In this document: positions 1 through 6,037 of the stretch, in pieces
Layout of the letters: each line of letters starts with the position of its first letter
How positions within the stretch are numbered: the first letter of the stretch is position 1
Assembly (NCBI GenBank): GCA_016293365.1
Contig: JAEDEK010000041.1
Span: 1 to 14,405, forward strand
Length of the DNA stretch: 14,405 nucleotides
Direction of reading: 5' to 3'
DNA from: Bulleidia sp.
GTDB taxonomy: Bacteria; Bacillota_I; Bacilli_A; Erysipelotrichales; Erysipelotrichaceae
Made by a program: the position numbers and the translations under genes
The notes under the pieces: generated by a model
Database searches by the model: none
What the model saw: only the letters and a program-made list of their open reading frames with translations
Told to the model about the DNA's origin: nothing

Positions 1-79
1 ATTCTCATATCCTCATCCGATACGGAATGATGAATCAGAGATATGGCATTGCCGTAAAGTGATTCAACTGTGGCATGGA
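1..79. other. Downstream flank of the SAM hydrolase operon, no gene assigned
   Basis: No terminator follows the last SAM hydrolase gene here, so the minus-strand transcript probably continues out of the window. One minus-strand frame stays open from about position 100 to the edge and reads like protein (it includes LYGNAISLIHHS). It has no ATG, GTG or TTG until an ATG at 8-6, which is preceded by a purine-rich GGATGAGG placed very close to it. This could be the first codon of another operon gene, or a chance open frame. The stretch is too short to decide. Confidence 0.25.
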
Positions 80-925
80 TTACTGTCTGATTTTTCTGAT
101 TTCAATGCTCCATTGCTGGCCTACACCGATATTGTATGCTTTCGCAAAGGAACCCTGGTTGATCGCAAGACCGACTCTGTATACAGAATTGATGTAGATA
201 ATTGGAGCACCGATTCTTACATCCGCAAAGCTTCTGCCATAGACAACACCATTTTGATAGACAAGGTTATCATGATTGTAGATGCTGACTTCCAGTCGTT
301 CTCCATATTCAGCCTGCAGACTCAGGAATTCTTCACGTGTGATGCTTGTCCAAAGAGAACCGAAGCGGACATCAAGAATATCAACTGCACCCTTGACGGA
401 GTCTGCTGTGATTTCTGTTTCCACAGTCGGCAGTTCAATGATCTCATCTGGATCATAGGATGGACCGACTTCCTCGAATGTGATCTTTCCGGAAGCAAGC
501 TTTGCACCGGTAAAGGCATAGACATCACGACCATGGAATGTATAGCTTGCCTCTGTATTCTTACGGCGGTTTGTTGTTTCAGAGATTTCTCTGACCTCTT
601 CAATGCCGACATACTTTTTGATATGTGTTAGTGTTCCGTTATCCGGTGTGACAATGTACTGTCCTGCCTTTGTTTTCGCTACTGCACTTTTCCGTTTTGA
701 GCCGACTCCCGGGTCAACAACGGAAACAAATACCGTACCGGTTGGCCAGTATTCAATTGTCTGAAACAGACGATAGCTGGCTTCAAAAATATTATATGGC
801 GTGATGTCGTGTGTCAGATGATGAATTCTGATATCGGAATCCACACCGATGGAAACACCTTCCATCGCACTGACTGCACCATCTACCAATCCGAAATCAC
901 TCTGAAATACAAGAATGCTGCTCAT
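80..925 (-). CDS. SAM hydroxide adenosyltransferase-family protein (DUF62), divergent paralogue
   Basis: 281 residues. The family (SAM_adeno_trans, DUF62, related to SAM chlorinase and fluorinase) typically hydrolyses S-adenosylmethionine to adenosine and L-methionine in the cytoplasm. Visible family motifs are the N-terminal FQSDFG (Asp10), WPTGTVFVSVVDPGVG, VTPDNGTLT and FHGRD. The hydroxide-activating triad of the family is present as Asp71, Arg78 (seven residues later) and His131. The C-terminal domain motif usually written FGNxWTN reads FGSLWTS at 188-194, so both asparagines are serine. The Asn inside FGN contacts adenine in the fluorinase, so specificity or activity may differ. The start at 925 is chosen over an upstream ATG at 955 because AGGAG lies at 935-939. 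The ATG overlaps the preceding gene's stop by four bases (ATGA), implying coupled translation. Family assignment is secure; the exact substrate is not. Confidence 0.88.
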   Translation of the reverse strand: MSSILVFQSDFGLVDGAVSAMEGVSIGVDSDIRIHHLTHDITPYNIFEASYRLFQTIEYWPTGTVFVSVVDPGVGSKRKSAVAKTKAGQYIVTPDNGTLTHIKKYVGIEEVREISETTNRRKNTEASYTFHGRDVYAFTGAKLASGKITFEEVGPSYDPDEIIELPTVETEITADSVKGAVDILDVRFGSLWTSITREEFLSLQAEYGERLEVSIYNHDNLVYQNGVVYGRSFADVRIGAPIIYINSVYRVGLAINQGSFAKAYNIGVGQQWSIEIRKIRQ

Positions 926-1785
926 GCCTTTTTTCTCCTGAATACAACTTTCCATTCCGGTCCAAAGTCGAGATTTTTTTCTTTGCAGAGACTTCCCATC
1001 GTAATCGCCATGGAAATCTTCAGCAGTTCATTGTTGTAGATCATGACATCTCCCTTATTCGCCATACCAAAAGATTTATGGAACAGAAGCGTATCATGGA
1101 AAGCAACCTCTTCATTGTGATAAACCGTTGTATCAATCATATCCCCATACACAAAGCCAGCTTCTTTGAACTGCTGTAATGTGATATTTGTCCAGAGGTT
1201 ACCAAAGTTTGGATCATTGATTTCAAAGATTCCTTCTACCGTATCTTCTGTGATGAGCGGTTCGAGAATCTCATGACATCTGATCTCTTCAACAGGATAG
1301 GATGGACCAACCTGCTCGTATGTGATGATGCCGGACGCAAGTCTTGCAGCGCAGTAGCCAAACAGGTCACGACCATGGAAGATACTTGTTTCATCTGTTC
1401 CCATACCATGCAGACGGTTGATCGTTTCATCAATTTCTCTGACTTCTTCAATACCGACATACTTTTTGACATGTGTTAAAGAACCGTTATCCGGTGTAAC
1501 AATGTAATAACCATCGGATGTTTTTGCCACGCATGCTCTTCTTGCGGTACCGACACCAGGGTCAACAACAGATACGAAGATTGTTCCCTTTGGCCAGAAT
1601 TTCATGGACTGATACAGTCTGTAAGATGCAGACCATGTGTCATACTGCGGCAGTTCATGTGTGCCATCGATCAGCTCAAGTGTGCGGTCAACGGATTTGC
1701 AGACACCATACATGGCGCATACAGCACCTTCCTTGTATGTAAAGTCTGTCTGGAATACAAGCATTGGCTTATTATAATCAATCAT
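922..1785 (-). CDS. SAM hydroxide adenosyltransferase (SAM hydrolase, DUF62)
   Basis: 287 residues, the usual length for the family. The predicted reaction is S-adenosylmethionine plus water to adenosine and L-methionine, in the cytoplasm, with trimers expected from known relatives. The N-terminal motif FQTDF supplies Asp14. The triad is Asp75, Arg82 and His137, in VVDPGVG, in the following basic stretch and in FHGRD. VTPDNGSLTH is intact. The C-terminal motif FGNLWTN (194-200) is canonical, unlike the paralogue immediately downstream. The two proteins align along their whole length and clearly arose by tandem duplication. The gene begins 23 bases after the T-component stop behind a modest GAGAGAG ribosome binding site, and its stop overlaps the next start. 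Placement at the end of an ECF transporter operon suggests it acts on the imported compound or on a product related to it; that link is inference. Confidence 0.92.
   Translation of the reverse strand: MIDYNKPMLVFQTDFTYKEGAVCAMYGVCKSVDRTLELIDGTHELPQYDTWSASYRLYQSMKFWPKGTIFVSVVDPGVGTARRACVAKTSDGYYIVTPDNGSLTHVKKYVGIEEVREIDETINRLHGMGTDETSIFHGRDLFGYCAARLASGIITYEQVGPSYPVEEIRCHEILEPLITEDTVEGIFEINDPNFGNLWTNITLQQFKEAGFVYGDMIDTTVYHNEEVAFHDTLLFHKSFGMANKGDVMIYNNELLKISMAITMGSLCKEKNLDFGPEWKVVFRRKKA
935..939 (-). promoter_or_regulatory. Ribosome binding site that sets the start of the 80-925 gene
   Basis: AGGAG on the minus strand, nine bases before the ATG at 925. It favours that start over the in-frame ATG at 955, which would add ten residues that do not match the family N-terminus. 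Confidence 0.75.
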
Positions 1786-1808
1786 TTTTTACTCTCTCTT
1801 TCTATCGA

Positions 1809-2642
1809 TCAGATAAACGGGTTATAGAACAGGCTTTTTGTAACGAAAAAGCGCATGTACATTGTAAACAGGAAGATGGCAAGGCATACACCAATTGACA
1901 GCCAGTCATTCTTTCCTAACGGCTTATAGGAAAACCATGTTCTTTTCTTATGTTTTCCATAGCCTCTTAATTCCATGGCATTTGTGATCAGTTCAACGCG
2001 ATCCAGTGTGGAAAAGATCAGAGGTACAAGAATTCTGACCATGTTCTTCAGTCTTGTCATGACACTTGCCTTTGTGGACATCTCCACACCACGTGCCTGC
2101 TGTGCTAAGGAAATGGTATGGTAGTCGCCCTGAACATCCGGGAAGTAACGCAGTGTCAAGGATAGTGCGGAACATGCCTTATAGCTGAGACCGATGTTGT
2201 TCAGGCTGCTGGCAAACTCACTTGGATTTGTTGTAAAGAAGAAGATACATCCAAGCGGAATGACGGAAAGATATTTGGAGAACTTTGTCAGCTGATAGAA
2301 CAGCTGTTCAAGGGTTACCGTATATCTTTCTGTGATCACAAACAGCACATGTTCTGTTCCGTAGATTTCCACACCATAGGTCGGTGAAAACAGGAATGTC
2401 AGAAAGAAATTCGTGATGATGAATACGAATACAAACACGAACATGACACGTACCTGTCTGAAGCTGATCTGCGCAACACGGAAAAGAACAATGGACAATA
2501 CCATGATACCAAGAATGATACGGATATCAAATGTCAGCATGACAGTTGTTGTCAGAAGAAGGAAACAGATCAGCTTTGTCAGTCCGGAGAGCCTGTGAAT
2601 AAAGGTATCCAGCTGACTGTATGAGAACAGTTTTGTTTTCAT
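1809..2642 (-). CDS. ECF transporter T component (transmembrane energy-coupling subunit)
   Basis: 277 residues. This is the membrane scaffold of an energy-coupling-factor importer: it links the two ATPase domains to the substrate-binding S component. Hydrophobic segments lie near residues 24-55, 66-86, 122-138 and 246-264. The two Ala/Glu-Arg-Gly signatures of T proteins, which sit on the coupling helices contacting the ATPases, are visible as QARG at 182-185 and ELRG at 224-227 (followed by YGK). The family is EcfT/CbiQ (PF02361). The start at 2642 is preferred over an ATG at 2660 because the latter overlaps the ribosome binding site GGGAGGA. The chosen ATG overlaps the ATPase stop by four bases (ATGA). 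The gene is one of a dedicated S-A-T set rather than part of a shared ECF module. Confidence 0.9.
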   Translation of the reverse strand: MKTKLFSYSQLDTFIHRLSGLTKLICFLLLTTTVMLTFDIRIILGIMVLSIVLFRVAQISFRQVRVMFVFVFVFIITNFFLTFLFSPTYGVEIYGTEHVLFVITERYTVTLEQLFYQLTKFSKYLSVIPLGCIFFFTTNPSEFASSLNNIGLSYKACSALSLTLRYFPDVQGDYHTISLAQQARGVEMSTKASVMTRLKNMVRILVPLIFSTLDRVELITNAMELRGYGKHKKRTWFSYKPLGKNDWLSIGVCLAIFLFTMYMRFFVTKSLFYNPFI

Positions 2643-4339
2643 CTTGTTTTTTCCTCCCATGCGATAAATGTCTGAATAAAGCCAAGCGCATCTTCAATAC
2701 CAGCTTTATGCGCCAGAGTATAAAGGCTTGTCTTATTCAGGTTTGCCTCTTTGATCCATTCATCATTGATGAGTACTTCGCTGGCAAGTGTATCGGCAAT
2801 CTTATGTCCACCCGCAAGAACAATGGCACGCTTTGTATATTCAAGCATCAGATGCATGTCATGGGTGATCATGATAATCGTCTGCCCCTGCTGATTCAGC
2901 TGGCGCAGAAAGCCCATGATCTCACTGTAGTGATGGTAATCCTGTCCTGCCGTCGGTTCATCCAGAATGATGATCTTCGGTTCAAGGACAAGAATGGATG
3001 CAATGGTTACACGCTTTTTCTGTCCATAGCTGAGGGCGGATACAGGCCAGTCAATAAACGGAGCAAGGCCACAGATGGAAAGTGCCTTTTCAACACGCGG
3101 TCGTATTTCTTCTTCACTCAGTCCCTGATTGCGTAAGACAAGGGCCACTTCATCATAGATCTTTGTACAGCAGATCATCTGATTTGGATTCTGCAGAACA
3201 TAGCCGATGACTTCCCCTCTTTCCTTGATCGACATGTCAGTGATGTTGTGATCTTTCAGGATCAGCTCACCTGAATCCGGCTTTTCAAAACCGACGATGA
3301 TCTTTGACATAGTGGATTTACCGGCGCCGTTTTTACCGACAATTGCCAGCATTTCATGTTCATATACCGTGAAGCTGACATTTTTGAGAACCGGCACAAC
3401 ACCATCATAGCTGAAGGAAAGATCCTTTACTTCAAGCAACGGATCATGTGCTTCTTCTTTCGGACTGGCAGCTGCCTTTGTATACCAGCTGCGCAGCTTC
3501 TCTTCATTGCCAAGCAGATTCAGCTTTTCAATGTTTTCCGCATGCATGTCCGGTGTAATTGTAATACCTGCGTATTTGCAGGCTGTGACATACAACGGTT
3601 CACGGATACCATGATCGATCAGAATATTGCTGGCAAGCACTTCATTGGCTGGTGCATCCATCAGAATTCTGCCATCATCCATGACGATGATCCGATCAAC
3701 ATCACGATGCAGAACATCTTCAATTCTGTGTTCAATGATGATGCATGTCTTTCCGGTTTCACGATAGATCTCATCGATCAGCTCGATCGCTTTTTTACCC
3801 GTGGCAGGGTCAAGATTGGCTAACGGTTCATCAAACAGAAGGATGTCGACATCATCAACCATGACACCACCCAGTGAAACTCTTTGTTTCTGTCCACCGG
3901 AAAGTTCCTGACATGATCTGCCCATGAATTCTTTCATATCTACCATGTCAGCAACCTGATTGACACGTTGCCTCATTTCCTCTAGTGGAATGCAGTCATT
4001 TTCCAAAGCAAACGCAATATCCTCACCGACATTGAGTCCGACAAACTGACCATCGGAATCCTGTAATACGGTGCCGATATTCTTGGATAAGGCAAAGATG
4101 CTTTCGTTTTTTGTTTCCTTGCCTTTGATTGTAAGACTTCCACTGATTTTGCCTTTGTAGGCAAATGGAATCAGACCATTGAGACAATGGCCAAGAGTAC
4201 TTTTCCCGCATCCGCTAGGACCGACAATCAGGATTTTTTCTCCTGGCATGATATCGAGATTGATGTCATATAAGGTCGGTTCAGCCTGGGAAAAATACTG
4301 AAACGTAAAACTCTTAAAGCTGATAACAGGCTGTTCCAT
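2639..4339 (-). CDS. ECF transporter double ABC ATPase (UPF0397-associated, DUF3744 linker)
   Basis: 566 residues with two complete ABC ATPase domains fused in one chain, the A component of an ECF importer. First domain: Walker A GPSGCGKST (40-48), Q-loop Gln93, signature LSGGQ (146-150), Walker B ILLFDE ending in Glu171, H-loop His204. Second domain: Walker A GKNGAGKST (335-343), Q-loop Gln383, degenerate signature LSYGQ (436-440), Walker B with Asp460-Glu461, H-loop His493. The linker at about 230-300 contains GIREPLY and KYAG, typical of the DUF3744 segment of ATPases partnered with UPF0397 S components. All catalytic residues look intact, so both sites could hydrolyse ATP. The ribosome binding site GGAG lies about eight bases before the ATG. 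The gene follows an 81-base gap holding a terminator hairpin and overlaps the T gene. The YkoD-like two-domain layout supports a dedicated, single-substrate importer. Confidence 0.93.
   Translation of the reverse strand: MEQPVISFKSFTFQYFSQAEPTLYDINLDIMPGEKILIVGPSGCGKSTLGHCLNGLIPFAYKGKISGSLTIKGKETKNESIFALSKNIGTVLQDSDGQFVGLNVGEDIAFALENDCIPLEEMRQRVNQVADMVDMKEFMGRSCQELSGGQKQRVSLGGVMVDDVDILLFDEPLANLDPATGKKAIELIDEIYRETGKTCIIIEHRIEDVLHRDVDRIIVMDDGRILMDAPANEVLASNILIDHGIREPLYVTACKYAGITITPDMHAENIEKLNLLGNEEKLRSWYTKAAASPKEEAHDPLLEVKDLSFSYDGVVPVLKNVSFTVYEHEMLAIVGKNGAGKSTMSKIIVGFEKPDSGELILKDHNITDMSIKERGEVIGYVLQNPNQMICCTKIYDEVALVLRNQGLSEEEIRPRVEKALSICGLAPFIDWPVSALSYGQKKRVTIASILVLEPKIIILDEPTAGQDYHHYSEIMGFLRQLNQQGQTIIMITHDMHLMLEYTKRAIVLAGGHKIADTLASEVLINDEWIKEANLNKTSLYTLAHKAGIEDALGFIQTFIAWEEKTR
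2652..2658 (-). promoter_or_regulatory. Ribosome binding site that sets the start of the T component
   Basis: GGGAGGA on the minus strand, nine bases before the ATG at 2642. The alternative ATG at 2660 directly abuts this site and so cannot use it. Confidence 0.7.
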
Positions 4340-4370
4340 GATTATTCTCCAATAAAGATATTTTACAATG

Positions 4371-4401
4371 AAAAAAAATGAAGTCCATGACAGACTTCAT
4401 T
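4371..4401 (-). terminator. Rho-independent terminator or attenuator inside the ECF operon
   Basis: On the minus strand a perfect nine-base-pair stem AATGAAGTC / GACTTCATT closes a seven-base loop (TGTCATG) and is followed directly by six further T. It lies 20 bases after the S-component stop and about 30 bases before the ATPase start. No convincing promoter is seen between it and the ATPase gene, so readthrough presumably feeds the rest of the operon. The S component would then be made in excess over the ATPase, T component and hydrolases. The fraction of readthrough cannot be judged from sequence. Confidence 0.85.
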
Positions 4402-4420
4402 GATTTGACAGGAAATATGA

Positions 4421-4972
4421 TTATTTCTTTGTCAGAGAACCTTCCTTTGTCTTTGTCTTTGCATAGATGGAGCATAACAGTCCACCGACAACGCAGGAGC
4501 AGATTGCATTCATGACAAATGCGATACCACCCTGTGTGAAGACAAGAGAAACAGGTTCAGCATAAATGACAATGTCAAGAACAGGAGCAACGATGATCCA
4601 TGCTACGGCATTGGCAACGATGTTCCAGATCAGAAACTGAACAAGATCGAATTCACCCTGTTCAATATCCTTCTTTGCGGTAAGATATGCGATACCGGAA
4701 ATAGCACCAGCTGTCCCAGATGCGAATACCCAGCTCCACCATGGAGAACCATAGGACAGGAAGTCAGACAGTGCATGACCGATGAAGGCAATCAGACCAC
4801 CAGCGATCGGACCAAACAGCATTGCGAAGAAACTGGAAATGCCATATGCAATCTGCAGGTTTGTTTCAGGAACTGGTGAAGGAACCTTGACAAACATGAA
4901 CAGAACCATGAATAATGCACCACCAAGACCAGTTGCGACAATTGTCTTTGTGTTGAATAACGGCTTTTTCAT
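4421..4972 (-). CDS. ECF transporter S component, UPF0397 family
   Basis: 183 residues, very hydrophobic, with about six membrane segments (near 10-30, 41-52, 54-72, 77-97, 110-132 and 145-168). S components bind the small substrate and topple in the membrane to deliver it. The motifs SPWWSWVFASG (76-86), IGHALSD and the polar tail ending KTKEGSLTKK fit UPF0397, in the ECF riboflavin-type S family (PF07155, COG4720). Databases often label the family as riboflavin-type, but I know of no proof of a riboflavin substrate for this branch, and no riboflavin genes or FMN riboswitch are visible here. The neighbours are its dedicated ATPase and T genes and two SAM hydrolase-like enzymes, which point to an adenosyl compound, nucleoside or methionine-related ligand (inference). 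The ribosome binding site AAGGGGG lies ten bases before the ATG. Confidence 0.85.
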   Translation of the reverse strand: MKKPLFNTKTIVATGLGGALFMVLFMFVKVPSPVPETNLQIAYGISSFFAMLFGPIAGGLIAFIGHALSDFLSYGSPWWSWVFASGTAGAISGIAYLTAKKDIEQGEFDLVQFLIWNIVANAVAWIIVAPVLDIVIYAEPVSLVFTQGGIAFVMNAICSCVVGGLLCSIYAKTKTKEGSLTKK

Positions 4973-5002
4973 TTTTATTATACCCCCTTATGTACGCCAT
5001 TG

Positions 5003-5008
5003 ATTATA
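5003..5008 (-). promoter_or_regulatory. Possible -10 element of the ECF/SAM hydrolase operon
   Basis: TATAAT on the minus strand, 30 bases before the S-component start and upstream of its ribosome binding site. No good -35 hexamer lies 16-18 bases further upstream, so activation by a regulator or a different start site remains possible. A second TATAAT between the ribosome binding site and the start codon is too close to the gene to be its promoter. Confidence 0.35.
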
Positions 5009-5048
5009 CGCTCATTTCCATCATTATGGCTATGCGAAAATGTGATAA

Positions 5049-5390
5049 CCAAGGCAAAATCAAATATTTTCCCAATGTATGGGGTTACATGATGGAAAGC
5101 GCATGATCCATGGACACACAATTTCCATATCGTCCAGCCCAGATCAGCTGTGTCAAAAACTGTACCATATCCTTTCCACTCATGTATTCATTAATAATCT
5201 ACTTTTGTATTGGCACCATCGGGAATGATCATCATAAACCACAGGCAATACCATTGTGTCAGCTCCATTCCTGTATTCCATGATACAGGAACAGAAATTC
5301 CAATATGATATGGATCAGGCAACCGTCAGTAAATGTGGTGTCAGGGAAGGGTATCTGCTTGAGATGACGCAAACTGATACGACTGTATAA
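5049..5390 (+). pseudogene. Decayed 3' fragment of a Ppx/GppA-type phosphatase gene
   Basis: The only gene-like content of the 449-base gap at 4973-5421. On the plus strand one frame (5049-5225) reads IHGHTISIS and DQLCQKLYHI, resembling the late part of Ppx/GppA exopolyphosphatase/guanosine pentaphosphatase domains. It hits a stop at 5226. A second frame (about 5208-5258) reads IGNDHHKPQAIPL, where the family has a Gly-rich turn followed by an Arg-Ala-Asp-Ile-like segment. The first frame resumes at about 5253 with FLYSMI, then VSKCGVREGYLLEM, matching the C-terminal S-x-x-G-x-R-E-G motif, and stops at 5388-5390. At least two frameshifts or stops and the absence of the first two thirds, including the actin-like ATPase-fold phosphate loops, argue for a relic. 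It is convergent with the V-ATPase operon, and its stop touches that operon's terminator. Similarity was judged by eye. Confidence 0.55.
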
Positions 5391-5416
5391 AAAAGGCTTC
5401 TGCAAATGCAGAAACC
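5389..5416 (-). terminator. Rho-independent terminator of the V-ATPase operon
   Basis: On the minus strand, GGTTTCTGC pairs with GCAGAAGCC (nine pairs, one of them G-T) around an ATTT loop, followed by six T. It begins five bases after the subunit D stop codon. It separates the ATPase operon from the ECF operon. On the plus strand the hairpin is not followed by a T run, so it is probably one-directional. Confidence 0.9.
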
Positions 5417-5421
5417 TGATT

Positions 5422-6036
5422 TCAGCCTTCCTTCTGTGTTTTGATGACCTTCATACGGGAGAATTCTTCTCTTTCCTTTTCATCCAGGGAATCGGAAATA
5501 TTACGGATTTCTTCCGTATATCGTGGAATGACAACATTCTTTAATGCATTGGCACGCTTCTGTGTCTTGGAAATCGCAGTAGCAAGTCTTGCCACGGCAT
5601 TATCCACTTCCGCCAGTACCATTGTCAGTTCCTTGATCTTCTGAAACTGAATATAGGCATCATCGATCATGGAATTGGATTCTTCCAGAGAATAGACAAG
5701 CTCATACTTTTCTTTTGGTGTATAGATGACCTGTGGAATCTCAACACCCATGACAGATCTGTATGTCAGCTGGATTTCCCTTTCCACCGGAACCTGAGAA
5801 GCAATATGACTGATGACACCAGCTGAGATATTCGCCTGCTGCAACAGGAAATAGCCGGTACTGTAGGCAGTTTCAATCTGATCCCGAAGATTTTTGACTT
5901 CATCGACTAAGCGCATCATTTCGCCAATCAGAATATTACGCTTCCGGTCCATCAGCTCATAGCCATTGCTGGCAAGGCCAAGGGCTTTTTTCCTTTGGAT
6001 CAGGTTGCCCTTGGTTGCGGCAATCTGCCCTGCCAT
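5422..6036 (-). CDS. atpD: V/A-type ATPase subunit D (central rotor shaft)
   Basis: 204 residues, the usual size of subunit D (NtpD, PF01813). The protein is almost entirely helical. Its N- and C-terminal helices form the coiled-coil axle inside the A3B3 head, and the middle part binds subunit F. Family features include the Lys/Arg-rich N-terminal segment TKGNLIQRKKALGLA, the LLQQANISAG segment, and a charged C-terminal helix (IPRYTEEIRNI). The start at 6036 is chosen because AAGGAG lies nine bases upstream (6046-6051) and the protein then begins MAGQIAATKG. A longer frame would start at 6063 inside the subunit B gene. The ATG is one base after the subunit B stop, so translation is coupled. 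This is the last gene of the operon, followed at once by its terminator. Identification is secure. Confidence 0.93.
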   Translation of the reverse strand: MAGQIAATKGNLIQRKKALGLASNGYELMDRKRNILIGEMMRLVDEVKNLRDQIETAYSTGYFLLQQANISAGVISHIASQVPVEREIQLTYRSVMGVEIPQVIYTPKEKYELVYSLEESNSMIDDAYIQFQKIKELTMVLAEVDNAVARLATAISKTQKRANALKNVVIPRYTEEIRNISDSLDEKEREEFSRMKVIKTQKEG

Positions 6037-6037
6037 A

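Noticed and set aside
80..1785. One split or frameshifted SAM hydrolase gene
   Set aside because: Each of the two frames contains the full set of N- and C-terminal motifs, so they are two complete paralogues.
4973..5002. TATAAT just before the S-component start as its promoter
   Set aside because: It lies between the ribosome binding site and the ATG, so a transcript from it could not carry the ribosome binding site.
5208..5240. HHK segment as the HD-domain part of a long Ppx protein
   Set aside because: In such proteins the HD domain follows the R-E-G-Y motif, whereas here HHK precedes it; it fits better as part of the linker before the C-terminal motif.
4973..5421. Known riboswitch (FMN, TPP, SAM or purine) upstream of the ECF operon
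   Set aside because: None of the conserved core sequences of these classes could be found on the minus strand, and much of the gap is better explained as a phosphatase relic.
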